Origin: Trinickia dabaoshanensis
GTDB taxonomy: Bacteria; Pseudomonadota; Gammaproteobacteria; Burkholderiales; Burkholderiaceae
Length of the DNA: 64,000 nt
NCBI RefSeq assembly: GCF_002879885.1
Contig: NZ_PNYA01000001.1
Location: 62,001-126,000, forward strand
Reading direction: 5' to 3'
Shown here: positions 45,879-54,614 of the stretch, one piece after another
Position numbering within the stretch: the stretch's first letter is position 1
How the letters are laid out: each line of letters starts with the position of its first letter
Notes under the pieces: generated by a model
The model's input: the letters and a program-made list of their open reading frames with translations, nothing else
Database searches by the model: none
What the model was told of the DNA's origin: nothing
Program-made: the position numbers and the translations under genes

Positions 45879-48228
45879 ATGCCTCGCGACGCCGCCGACT
45901 CGCCGCTACCGGGTCTGCGGCATCGTGCAGGGCGTCGGCTTCCGGCCCTTCGTGCATCGGCTGGCGCGCAGCTACGGCGCCAACGGCTGGGTGCTCAACG
46001 ATTCGGAAGGGGTCCTGCTCGAGGTGCAAGCCTCCGACCAGGCCATCGACGGCTTCATCGACGAACTCGTCTCGAGGCCGCCTCCGCTCGCGCGGATCAC
46101 CGATGTGCGACAGGTGGCGCACGACGTACCCGTGCCTTGCTACGAGGGCTTCGAGATTCGCAAGAGCGTCGATCTGGCGTATATGGACACCATCATTCCG
46201 CCCGACTCGAACGTCTGCGACGAGTGCCTGAGCGAAATGCGCGATCCCAACGACCGGCGTTACCGGTATGCCTTCATCAATTGCACGCATTGCGGGCCAC
46301 GTTACTCGATCATTCACGGCATGCCCTACGACCGCGCGCAAAGCACCATGCGCGCGTTCACCCTGTGCCCGCAATGCCATCGCGAGTACGAAGATATCGA
46401 GGACCGCGGGTATCACGCGCAGCCGAACGCGTGCCCTGTATGCGGGCCCCACCTGCAGTTGACCGACCGCGATGGCGTACCGGTCGAAACCGGCGACGTC
46501 GTGCGCGACACCATCGCCAGGCTGCGCAACGGCGCCATCGTCGCGATCAAAAGCCTGGGTGGTTTCCATCTCGTCGTGGACGCCCGCAACGAAACGGCGG
46601 TGCGCGAGTTGCGCCGGCGCAAGCGGCGCGACGCGAAGCCCTTTGCGGTGATGGTCGCCGACGCGGACGCAGCCGCCCGATGGGCACACGTCAACCCGCA
46701 CGAGCGAGCCCTCCTCGAGAGCCCGCAGCGTCCCATCGTCTCGCTGCGCAAACGCGCCGAGACGCTGCCGGAAGCGATCGCGCCGCGCAACCCGAATCTT
46801 GGCGTGACGCTGCCCTCCACACCGCTGCAGCATCTGCTGCTCGAGGACCCGGCGTTGAGTGTGCTAGTCATGACGAGCGGCAATCTATCAGGGCATCCGA
46901 TCGCCTACGAGAACCAAGCCGCGCTCGACCAGTTGCGTGAAATCGTGGACGCCTTCGTGCTCAATGACCGGGATATTCGCACGCGCGTGGACGATTCGGT
47001 CGTCCGAGTCATCGTACGCGAAGACAAGCATGTTCCGCTGATGTCGTTCATGCGCCGCTCGCGCAGCTATGCGCCGTATCCGATCCATTTGCCGTATTCG
47101 GTCGGCTCGATCGTGGCGCTCGGCGCCGAACTGAAAACCACGGTCGGCATCGGCAAAGCCAACCAGGTCTTCATCAGTCAGCACATCGGCGACTTGAAGA
47201 ACGACACCACCTTCAAATCCCACACCGATTGCGCCGCGCATCTGCAAGCGCTGCTCGCCGTGCGGGCCGACACGCTCGCCTGCGACATGCATCCCGCGTT
47301 CCGCTCGACGCGCGCGGCGGTCGAGCAAACCGAGATGCAGGTCGTGCAAGTCCAGCATCATCATGCGCATATGGTCTCGTGCATGGCCGAGCACGGTCTG
47401 TCGGGCACCACCATCGGCGTGATCTTCGATGGCGCGGGCTACGGCCCCGACGGCACGATCTGGGGCGGTGAATTTTTACTGGGCGATGCCGCCGGATTCG
47501 AGCGTGTGGGACATCTGCGGCCTTTGTTGCTGTTGGGTGGGGACCAGGCCGTCAAAGAGCCCATTCGCGTGGCCATCGCTCTGCTGGTCGATACCTTCGG
47601 CGAACACGCCGCGCAACTGGCCCTGCCCGCATTGCTCGCGGTGGACGAACAACGACGCGACGTGTTCGCGAAGATGGCGGCCCGCAGGATCAACGCGACG
47701 ACCACGACCAGCATGGGTCGATTGTTCGACGGCATCTCGGCGCTGCTCGGCATCTGTTCCAGAGTCGAATACGAAGCGCAAGCGGCGATCGAGATGGAAG
47801 CCCTGCTGCAGCGCGATTTTCATCGCGCGCGGCCATTCGAATATGCCATCGAGACGCGCGGCGAATGCCTCGAAGTCGACTATCGCCCGATGGTCCGTGA
47901 GGCGGTCGCACTGCTCCTTGGGCCCGGCGCCGACCTCGCCGAACTGAGCCGGCGCTTCCATTCGACGGTGGTCGAGATCATCGGCGACATGTGCGAGCGC
48001 CTCGTCGCGCGTTTCGGGGTCGAGCAAATCGTGATGAGCGGCGGTGTCTTCAGCAACGAATTCGTGCTGGTCAATGCGCTAAGCGCGCTCGAGTCGCGTG
48101 GATTCAAGCCTTACTGCCACCAACTGGTGCCGACCAACGATGGCGGCATCTCGCTGGGTCAGGTGGTCGTCGCCGCCGCTCGAGCCACCGCGGGCAGCGA
48201 GCTCCAATTGATCGAGGAAATGAGATGA
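45850..48228 (+). CDS. HypF family carbamoyltransferase, outside any hydrogenase locus
   Basis: Carbamoyltransferase of 792 residues. It is complete: an acylphosphatase domain (VCGIVQGVGFRPFVHRLA with Arg32, Asn50 in GWVLND), two Zn-fingers (CDEC...CTHC and CPQC...CPVC), a YrdC-like domain (AIVAIKSLGGFHLVVDA, RRKRRDAKPFAVMVADA) and a Kae1/TobZ-like C-terminus (VQHHHAHMVSCMAEHG, DGAGYGPDGTIWGGEF, VMSGGVFSNEF). It should use carbamoyl phosphate and ATP to load HypE. The ATG at 45850 lies 29 bases inside hypE and gives the normal N-terminus; earlier readings are only hypE shadow. Confidence 0.94.
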   Translation: MAPNCPDSAECLATPPTRRYRVCGIVQGVGFRPFVHRLARSYGANGWVLNDSEGVLLEVQASDQAIDGFIDELVSRPPPLARITDVRQVAHDVPVPCYEGFEIRKSVDLAYMDTIIPPDSNVCDECLSEMRDPNDRRYRYAFINCTHCGPRYSIIHGMPYDRAQSTMRAFTLCPQCHREYEDIEDRGYHAQPNACPVCGPHLQLTDRDGVPVETGDVVRDTIARLRNGAIVAIKSLGGFHLVVDARNETAVRELRRRKRRDAKPFAVMVADADAAARWAHVNPHERALLESPQRPIVSLRKRAETLPEAIAPRNPNLGVTLPSTPLQHLLLEDPALSVLVMTSGNLSGHPIAYENQAALDQLREIVDAFVLNDRDIRTRVDDSVVRVIVREDKHVPLMSFMRRSRSYAPYPIHLPYSVGSIVALGAELKTTVGIGKANQVFISQHIGDLKNDTTFKSHTDCAAHLQALLAVRADTLACDMHPAFRSTRAAVEQTEMQVVQVQHHHAHMVSCMAEHGLSGTTIGVIFDGAGYGPDGTIWGGEFLLGDAAGFERVGHLRPLLLLGGDQAVKEPIRVAIALLVDTFGEHAAQLALPALLAVDEQRRDVFAKMAARRINATTTTSMGRLFDGISALLGICSRVEYEAQAAIEMEALLQRDFHRARPFEYAIETRGECLEVDYRPMVREAVALLLGPGADLAELSRRFHSTVVEIIGDMCERLVARFGVEQIVMSGGVFSNEFVLVNALSALESRGFKPYCHQLVPTNDGGISLGQVVVAAARATAGSELQLIEEMR

Positions 48229-48947
48229 GCCAGATGAGCCATTACGCAGCCAACGTATCGGCCGTGCTGTTCGACATGGACGGCGTACTGGTCGATTCGC
48301 GAGCGGTGATCGAGCGCGCATGGCGCGAGGCCGCGCAGCTCTACGGCCGCGTGATCACCGAGGACGACATCCACCGGCATATCCACGGACAGCCCGGGCC
48401 GCACACCATTCGCGCGCTGTTCCACGACTTGCCGCGCATCGACCAGGAGAAGGTCCAAGCGCACGTCATCCACGTCGAGAACACGGCTGACTACGAAACC
48501 ATTCCCGGCGTGGCTCGCCTCGTCTCGCGCCTCGGGGAGGCCGGCATCACGATCGGTGTTGTCACGAGCGGCTGGCGCTACAAGATCGATCGCGTGATCG
48601 ATATGCTGCGAGCGAAATCGTACTTTTCGGTCATCGTCGAGCGTGACGACGTGGCCCGCGGCAAACCGCATCCCGATCCGTATCTCCTGGCGGCGCACCG
48701 TCTCGGCATACCCCCGTCGCGCACCGTGGTCTTTGAGGATGCCGGCAGCGGCGTCACCTCGGCAGTCACCGCGGGCGCCTATTGCGTCGGCATCGGCGGT
48801 GAGGAGTTGTTACGCAACGGCGCGCAGCTCGCCATCCCCGACTTCCAGGGTGTCGAACTGCACACGAACGGCGAGGATGGTTCGATTCTCTCGTGCCGGC
48901 CGGGGCATCGGCTTTTCGTTGAGCGCTTAACCGCCGTGCAGGCGTGA
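48225..48947 (+). CDS. HAD-superfamily phosphatase/mutase
   Basis: A 240-residue HAD hydrolase of the beta-phosphoglucomutase/CbbY-like subgroup: nucleophile motif LFDMDGVLVDS, GVVTSGWRYKI (motif II Ser/Thr), RGKPHPDPYLLAAH (motif III Lys) and VFEDAGSGVTSAVTAGA (motif IV). It would remove or move a phosphate on a sugar phosphate or similar compound. The ATG at 48225 overlaps the HypF stop as ATGA. A short C-terminal extension of about 35 residues (GVELHTNGEDGSILS...) is outside the core. Confidence 0.92.
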   Translation: MSQMSHYAANVSAVLFDMDGVLVDSRAVIERAWREAAQLYGRVITEDDIHRHIHGQPGPHTIRALFHDLPRIDQEKVQAHVIHVENTADYETIPGVARLVSRLGEAGITIGVVTSGWRYKIDRVIDMLRAKSYFSVIVERDDVARGKPHPDPYLLAAHRLGIPPSRTVVFEDAGSGVTSAVTAGAYCVGIGGEELLRNGAQLAIPDFQGVELHTNGEDGSILSCRPGHRLFVERLTAVQA

Positions 48948-50161
48948 CGGTCCAAGCGGCCGGTTCGCCGTCGCTGCAATCCTTGCTCCGCGGACATTCG
49001 GATGCCGCTCCGGAGCAACGCCCGAGGACGACCATGTACAGAACGACTCGCACCTGTGCCGCAGGCGCGGCCCCGCCCGCCGACAGCGGCGGCCGCCCCA
49101 GCGCGCTGGACTCGTTAGCGCCCGCGGTTGCCGGCATGCTCGATCGCATCCGTGCAGTGACTCCCGAACTGTTCGGCGACCATGCGCGCCGTATCTTGCC
49201 GACAGCCGAGGCCGTTCTGATTCTTGCGTGCGGCGGTAGCTATCACTTAGCGCTGGTGGCCAAAGGCTGGATCGAGAGCCTGGCCGCGGTGCCCGTGAAC
49301 ATCGAACTCGCGAGCGAGTTCCGCTATCGGGAGAGCGTAGCGAACCCGGGCTCCGTCGTGGTGGCGTTATCGAGGAGCCGCGATCTCGACGACGTTTTGG
49401 GGGCGATCGAGCTTGCCGTACGAATGGGGATGCCCAATACCCTCGGTATCTGCGATAGCTCGAACCAGACGCTCGCGAGCGCTTGCCGGTTGGGTTTCAC
49501 GATGAACGCGATACCCGACGGCGCGATGACGTCTGCGCGAACAGGCACGATGCAACTGATCGCCCTTTTCCTGCTGGCGCTGGTGCTCGCCCGCTCGCGC
49601 CGCGCGCTGACCGCGCAGCAGGAGCAAAGCCATCTGCAGGCGCTACACGAGTTGCCCGAGGTCGTCGCCGAAGCCGTGACGCTCACATCGGGCATCCAGG
49701 CTTGGGCCGAACGCCTCGCATCGAGCGACGACATGTTGTTCCTCGGCCGTGGGATGCACTACCCCGTAGCGCAGGAAGGCGCTTTGAACATGAAGGAAAT
49801 CGCACGCGTTCATGCGGAGGCCTTTTCCGCCGGCGAGCTCAAGCATGGCCCGCTTGCGTTGGTAAGCGCCGATATACCGGTCGTAGTGACCGCGCCGGGC
49901 GACCGGCTCGCGGAAAAGCTCAACTCCAATCTTCAGGAAGTCAGCTCACGCAACGGCAAACTATTCGTCTTCGCGGACACGGATTGCAACGTGCCGGCCA
50001 ACCTCGGCATCGAAGTCATGCGCGTTGGCCGGCACCGCGGACTGCTGACCCCTATCGTGCACACGATCCCGATGCAGCTTCTCGCCAGGTATACCGCGCT
50101 CGAGCGTCGTTGCCGCATCGAGGGAACGCGCGACACCGCCTGCGCCATAGAGGCCGGATAG
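48944..50161 (+). CDS. GlmS-like double-SIS sugar isomerase without glutaminase domain (GTG start)
   Basis: A 405-residue protein with two SIS domains matching the isomerase half of GlmS: ILACGGSYHLALVAKGWIESLAAVPVNIELASEFRY, LFLGRGMHYPVAQEGALNMKEIARVHAEAFSAGELKHGPLALV, and PIVHTIPMQLLARYTAL. The glutaminase half is absent, and GlmS active-site elements are changed: the SQSGE loop reads SRSRD, STKAF reads SARTG, and the C-terminal Lys motif is lost. The KEI and ELKHG residues remain. It probably binds or isomerises a hexose/hexosamine phosphate. The GTG at 48944 overlaps the HAD stop as GTGA. Confidence 0.88.
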   Translation: MTVQAAGSPSLQSLLRGHSDAAPEQRPRTTMYRTTRTCAAGAAPPADSGGRPSALDSLAPAVAGMLDRIRAVTPELFGDHARRILPTAEAVLILACGGSYHLALVAKGWIESLAAVPVNIELASEFRYRESVANPGSVVVALSRSRDLDDVLGAIELAVRMGMPNTLGICDSSNQTLASACRLGFTMNAIPDGAMTSARTGTMQLIALFLLALVLARSRRALTAQQEQSHLQALHELPEVVAEAVTLTSGIQAWAERLASSDDMLFLGRGMHYPVAQEGALNMKEIARVHAEAFSAGELKHGPLALVSADIPVVVTAPGDRLAEKLNSNLQEVSSRNGKLFVFADTDCNVPANLGIEVMRVGRHRGLLTPIVHTIPMQLLARYTALERRCRIEGTRDTACAIEAG

Positions 50162-50188
50162 CGCTTGTCATCGACACGAGGGAAACGA

Positions 50189-50665
50189 ATGTCCGCTTCC
50201 GACGAGGCAAACCTATACGTTCCGACCGCCGTGGCGCCGGTGATCTCGAACGTGCGTTTTTACGATACGGCGGATCGTATGTTGAAACGCGCCGACATCG
50301 AGATCCGCGATGGCGAGATCGTCGATATCGCGCCGCCGGGAACGTTGTCGGCACACGAGCACGTCGACGGCAGCGGGTTCGTGTGTTTGCCCGGCCTCGT
50401 CAATGCCTGTCTCGCGGCCGACATCGCCCGCGATGACGAGCCAGCGGACGCCGCCGAGCTTCGCATTGGACAGCTCGGCGACATCTTGCTTCACGCTGTA
50501 TCGACCGGCGTGACCGCCGTCGGCATGTTCGGATCGCGAGTGCAAGATTGTCTCGCCGCCGCGGCGCGGGTGGGCTTGCGAGCGAGCTTGTATCGAACGT
50601 ACACGGACCTATGGCTCGGACCGGAGCCAGGACCCGTCGCGTGGAATATGGCCGAATGCCCCTGA
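50189..50665 (+). CDS. Truncated, metal-motif-less amidohydrolase-like protein
   Basis: A 158-residue protein resembling the N-terminal third of dihydroorotase/imidazolonepropionase-type amidohydrolases: ISNVRFYDTADRMLKRADIEIRDGEIVDIAPPGTL, then FVCLPGLVNACLAADI where active enzymes have PGLVNAHxH. The HxH metal pair is absent and the protein stops after NMAECP, far short of the 400 or so residues of the family. It is either a decayed gene or a shortened non-catalytic protein. The ATG at 50189 follows AGGGAAACGA. It is 27 bases from the SIS gene and 91 from the MFS gene, still inside the operon. Confidence 0.7.
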   Translation: MSASDEANLYVPTAVAPVISNVRFYDTADRMLKRADIEIRDGEIVDIAPPGTLSAHEHVDGSGFVCLPGLVNACLAADIARDDEPADAAELRIGQLGDILLHAVSTGVTAVGMFGSRVQDCLAAAARVGLRASLYRTYTDLWLGPEPGPVAWNMAECP

Positions 50666-50756
50666 TATCAACTATTGCGAGACTGAGCGATGCACCCAAA
50701 CTCGACCCCGCCGCATTCGGCGTCACCGATCCGATTGACCGCGGCAGGAGCACGCC

Positions 50757-51956
50757 GTGCGTAAATCGACTGTCGACACGCGCAAAGACTCACCTGCTTG
50801 GTACCCGACGGCCGCCATGTTTTTCTTGAACGGCGCGCTGATCGGCATGTGGGCTACGCAAATCCCGGTCTTCAAGGAGCGCCTCGGCCTCGCCCCTTTC
50901 GTGCTGAGCCTCATCTTGCTGATGCTGGGAGGCGGTACCGTCGTGGCCATGGTATTCAGCTCATGGTTGATCCAGCGAATGGGGGTGTCGAGATCCATAC
51001 GCATCAGTGCCATCGTGTATTGCTGCCTTGCCAGTCTGATTCCACTGGCACCGGACGTCGCCACGCTGGCCGCGATCGTGTTGCTGTTCGGCGCATCGGG
51101 CGGCACGATGAACGTCGCAATGAACGCGCACGCAAGTGACGTCGAAATGCGCTTCAAGCGACCGTACATGTCGTCATTCCACGGCATGTGGAGCTTGGGG
51201 GGCTTATTGGCCGCCGGTGTTGGGGCGGTGCTCATGCGCGCATCCACCCCGGCCATCGAAGCGCTGGCGATCGCCAGCGCCATGTTCGCCCTCTTTCTAT
51301 GGGCGCAGCGCGGTCTTCTCCCCCGCCAACAAACGGAGCCCGGCGAATCGGCACCTGCAAGAACGCGGCTGGCCCTAGTCGGCCCAGCGCTGCTTCTTGG
51401 GGTAGTCGCGACGTTTGCATTCGCTTGCGAAGGCGTCGTGCTCGATTGGGCGGCGGTGTATATGCGGCAAACGCTTGGCGCCGCCAACGAAGTGGCTTTG
51501 ATGGCCTACGCCGTCTTCGCCGGTTTCATGGCGGCCATGCGTTTCGCTGGGGATCTTATTCGCCGCAGGTTCAGTTCGCGCGCGCTCGTGTGCGCGGGCG
51601 GCCTGATCGCCGCCATCGGATTGATGGCGGGCCCGCTCAGCCGCGACGCCGTCGTCATGATTACAGGCTGTGCAATTGCCGGCGCCGGTCTCGCCAATGT
51701 CGTGCCGGTTCTTTTCAGCATGGCGGGGGCGCTTCCTCGGCCAGCCGTGCAAATCGCCACCGTATCGACGATGGGATTCGCCGGGCTGCTCTCCGCCCCG
51801 CCGTTGCTCGGCCTCATCGGCCAGCATTTCGGCCTGGGTGCCATCTTCTACACGGGCGCCGCCGCCGCGATCGCCATTGCCGTTCTCACCCTATCGGGGA
51901 TTCATGCTTCGTTGCCCCGCACGCCCATCGACGCGCGCGTTCATTCGCAAGAGTGA
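50757..51956 (+). CDS. MFS transporter (GTG start)
   Basis: Inner-membrane transporter of 399 residues with about twelve helices, of the YbjJ/fucose-type MFS branch (WYPTAAMFFLNGALIGMWATQIPVFKERLGLAPFVLSLILLMLGGG). The intracellular loop contains SSWLIQRMGVSRSIR. The GTG at 50757 follows CAGGAG. As the last gene of the operon it most likely exports the product or imports a precursor. The direction is not readable from sequence; sugar transport is common in this branch and would fit the SIS and HAD genes. Confidence 0.9.
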   Translation: MRKSTVDTRKDSPAWYPTAAMFFLNGALIGMWATQIPVFKERLGLAPFVLSLILLMLGGGTVVAMVFSSWLIQRMGVSRSIRISAIVYCCLASLIPLAPDVATLAAIVLLFGASGGTMNVAMNAHASDVEMRFKRPYMSSFHGMWSLGGLLAAGVGAVLMRASTPAIEALAIASAMFALFLWAQRGLLPRQQTEPGESAPARTRLALVGPALLLGVVATFAFACEGVVLDWAAVYMRQTLGAANEVALMAYAVFAGFMAAMRFAGDLIRRRFSSRALVCAGGLIAAIGLMAGPLSRDAVVMITGCAIAGAGLANVVPVLFSMAGALPRPAVQIATVSTMGFAGLLSAPPLLGLIGQHFGLGAIFYTGAAAAIAIAVLTLSGIHASLPRTPIDARVHSQE

Positions 51957-52171
51957 CGATCGCTTTGGCTTGCGCAACTGAAAAACCCGGCAATCCGCAG
52001 GACGAGGCGGCTAGCCGTCTGAAATGCCGATGCATTTCCCAGGAATAAAGAAAAATCATCGATATTGCAGCATCGCGGCACCCCAGCCCCTTCGCATGAG
52101 ATCAATCAACACAAGAGACTAAGCGAATTGGTTTTATGCATTTCAATCCTTAATATCAGATGGGAGGAATC

Positions 52172-53149
52172 ATGCCGGAATCGATTCTTCGCGTAGCGTC
52201 CATTCAATTTCAGCATCGCGCCGGCGACAAGCGGTATAACCTGGCTCGGATCGCGGAATTTGCCGGCGCGGCGGCGGCTCAAGGTGCTCGTCTGGCGATT
52301 TGCCCCGAGATGTGCATCTGCGGCTACTGGCACGTCCCGAAGCTCGATAGAGCGGAACTCGCTGCGCTGGCGGAACCGGTCGATGGACCCTCGATTCGGG
52401 TGGTGCGGGACATGGCGGCCCGATACGATATTGCAATCGGCACGGGATTGCTCGAGACGGCGCCGGATGGGCAGCTTTTCAACACCTACGTTCTATGCAT
52501 GCCCAATGGCGAATTACACAGCCACCGTAAATTGCATGCGTTCGAGCACGAGCTGATCAGCAGTGGAAACCGCTTCACGGTATTCGATACGCAGTGGGGA
52601 ATCAAAATGGGAATCCTCATCTGCTGGGATAACAATCTCATCGAAAACGTTCGTGCCACCGCTCTATTGGGCGCGACGATTCTCATCGCGCCGCACCAGA
52701 CAGGCGGCACGAACTCCAGAAGCCCTCATGCCATGAAGCCGATCCCTTTGGACAAATGGCACGACAGACATCGGAACCCCGATGCGCTAGTCGCCGAATT
52801 TCAAGGGCCGAACGGGCGTGAATGGCTGATGCGCTGGTTGCCGGCACGCGCCCACGATAGCGGAATCTTCGTCATCTTCAGCAATGGCGTGGGGCAAGAT
52901 GAGGATGAGGTCCGGACCGGCAACGCCATGATTCTCGACCCTTACGGCCGCATTGTTGCCGAATCGACTGCATGCGAGGATGCGATGGTGGTAGCGGATC
53001 TCGACTTGCAACTCGTCGCGGCGAGCACCGGGCAGCGATGGATAAGGGGCCGCCGCCCCGAGCTGTACGGTTGCCTCGCGCAAGTGCGCGGCGACGAACT
53101 GGGCCCACGCGATACGCACTTCTTGGAGGTGCCGACGAAAGCGACGTGA
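52172..53149 (+). CDS. Nitrilase-superfamily carbon-nitrogen hydrolase
   Basis: A 325-residue hydrolase with the Glu-Lys-Cys triad: Glu in LAICPEMCICGYW, Lys in SHRKLHAFEHEL and nucleophile Cys in GILICWDNNLIEN. The family contains nitrilases, aliphatic amidases, N-carbamoyl amino acid hydrolases and beta-ureidopropionase. The residues beyond the triad do not settle which. The ATG at 52172 follows GGGAGGA; an ATG four codons upstream is less good. It has its own 215-base upstream region. Next to a HypE/HypF operon, hydrolysis of a nitrile, amide or carbamoyl group is a natural hypothesis. Confidence 0.9.
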   Translation: MPESILRVASIQFQHRAGDKRYNLARIAEFAGAAAAQGARLAICPEMCICGYWHVPKLDRAELAALAEPVDGPSIRVVRDMAARYDIAIGTGLLETAPDGQLFNTYVLCMPNGELHSHRKLHAFEHELISSGNRFTVFDTQWGIKMGILICWDNNLIENVRATALLGATILIAPHQTGGTNSRSPHAMKPIPLDKWHDRHRNPDALVAEFQGPNGREWLMRWLPARAHDSGIFVIFSNGVGQDEDEVRTGNAMILDPYGRIVAESTACEDAMVVADLDLQLVAASTGQRWIRGRRPELYGCLAQVRGDELGPRDTHFLEVPTKAT

Positions 53150-53473
53150 GCGTCGGTTGGCATGCGATTTACTCACGGCGGCGCAGCAGCGGCCCGATTC
53201 GTTAGCATTCCGTAAGGCGCCGGCACTTGAAAACCGAAAACTCCGGCGCATTTGGTTGACGTCCGATTCGATCATCATCATTATCCCGTCGAGAATTCTT
53301 CTCTTAGCGGCATAATCGAACGGCTTTTCCCTACTTGGGAAGAACTGCCATCCGTATTCCGGAATGTATTGCGCCAACCGAAGGCCCACGTATAATTCGC
53401 CGCAGCCCCGCTATTGCGGGAATTACCGCCAGCCAATATCAGAACGATCGCACCACACTCGCGACTTCCCAGC
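53150..53473. other. Intergenic region before the VWA/MoxR gene cluster
   Basis: This 324-base gap separates the nitrilase-type gene from the VWA cluster and should hold that cluster's promoter. AT-rich patches at about 53260-53330 are the likely promoter area. No clear terminator or palindrome is visible. Confidence 0.4.
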
Positions 53474-54604
53474 ATGTCTTCCGACGAGACCTTGCGCCGC
53501 TGGCGGTTGATCCTCGGCCACTACGCCAACCGTTCGCTCACTGGGGCGGCATTCTCAGCCGACGACTGGAAACTCGACCAGACGCTCGAATATCTGTACG
53601 GCCGCGAGTACGAAGGTCGCGGGCTCGCGCGCGGCAAACCGGGCGCCGGCGGTTCGCTCGATCCGAGCCAATTGCGCGCCATCGATTGGCTGTCGCGCTC
53701 GCGCAAGCTTTTTCCGCGCGAGGTGTTCGAGCGCATGCAGACTCAGGCGATCGAACGCTACGAACTCACAGAAATCCTCGAAGACCCTGCTGTACTGCGC
53801 TCGCTCGATGCGTCGCCGGCCCTGACCCGCGCATTGCTCGGCATGCGCGGCCGGTTGTCCGCCCAGATGCGCGACGCCGTGCGGGAAGTCATCCAGAAGA
53901 CGGTAGACGAGATTACGCGCCGGATCAAAGGCGAGTTCGTCAACGCGCTGACGGGTCGGCGCAATCGGTCGCGCCGCTCGCTGACCCCGAGCGCCCAGAA
54001 CTTCGATGCCGGTGCAACCATTGCGGCTAATTTGAGGCACTACAGCGTGGAGCGCCGGCAGATCGTCATCGAACGGCCGCGCTTCAATTCGCGCGTCAAG
54101 CCGCATCTCCCATGGGATGTCGTGCTTTGCGTCGACCAAAGCGGTTCGATGGCCGACTCCGTGATTTACAGCGCCGTCATCGCCGGCATCCTGTCCGGGT
54201 TGCCCGCGGTGCGTGTCCGGCTCGTCGTATTCGACACGAGCGTGGTCGACTTAACGCACCTCGCACACGACCCTGCCGAAGTGTTGCTGACCGTGCAGCT
54301 TGGCGGCGGGACCGATATCGGCCGTGCGGTAAGCTACTGCGAATCGCTGATCGCCAATCCGCGGCGCACCGTATTCGCAATGATCAGCGATTTCGAAGAA
54401 GGCGCGCCGCCAGGGCCGCTGCTGGCGGCGGTGCGGCGCCTTGCCGAGGCCCGCGTAACGCTGCTCGGCCTTGCCGCGCTGGACGAGGCGGCAATGCCGG
54501 TCTACGACCGTCAAATGGCGCAGCGTCTCGCCGACCGCGGGATGCAGGTTGCCTCGCTCACGCCGACACACTTCGCGCAGTGGCTGTCCGAAGTGATGAG
54601 TTGA
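53474..54604 (+). CDS. VWA-domain protein of the YehP type
   Basis: A 376-residue protein with a C-terminal von Willebrand A domain whose metal site (MIDAS) is intact: VLCVDQSGSMADS, then GGGTDIGRA and ISDFEEG. The N-terminal 200 residues are helical and start MSSDETLRRWRLILGHY. E. coli YehP has about this length and belongs to the same cluster. VWA proteins typically pair with MoxR ATPases to present or remodel substrates. The ATG at 53474 is chosen. It is the first gene of the five-gene set, 10 bases before the next. Confidence 0.92.
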   Translation: MSSDETLRRWRLILGHYANRSLTGAAFSADDWKLDQTLEYLYGREYEGRGLARGKPGAGGSLDPSQLRAIDWLSRSRKLFPREVFERMQTQAIERYELTEILEDPAVLRSLDASPALTRALLGMRGRLSAQMRDAVREVIQKTVDEITRRIKGEFVNALTGRRNRSRRSLTPSAQNFDAGATIAANLRHYSVERRQIVIERPRFNSRVKPHLPWDVVLCVDQSGSMADSVIYSAVIAGILSGLPAVRVRLVVFDTSVVDLTHLAHDPAEVLLTVQLGGGTDIGRAVSYCESLIANPRRTVFAMISDFEEGAPPGPLLAAVRRLAEARVTLLGLAALDEAAMPVYDRQMAQRLADRGMQVASLTPTHFAQWLSEVMS

Positions 54605-54614
54605 GCGCACAAAC

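Noticed and set aside
44802-48228. A hydrogenase maturation locus
   Set aside because: Only HypE and HypF are present; hypA, hypB, hypC, hypD, hydrogenase subunits and nickel genes are missing and the partners are unrelated hydrolases, a sugar isomerase and a transporter.
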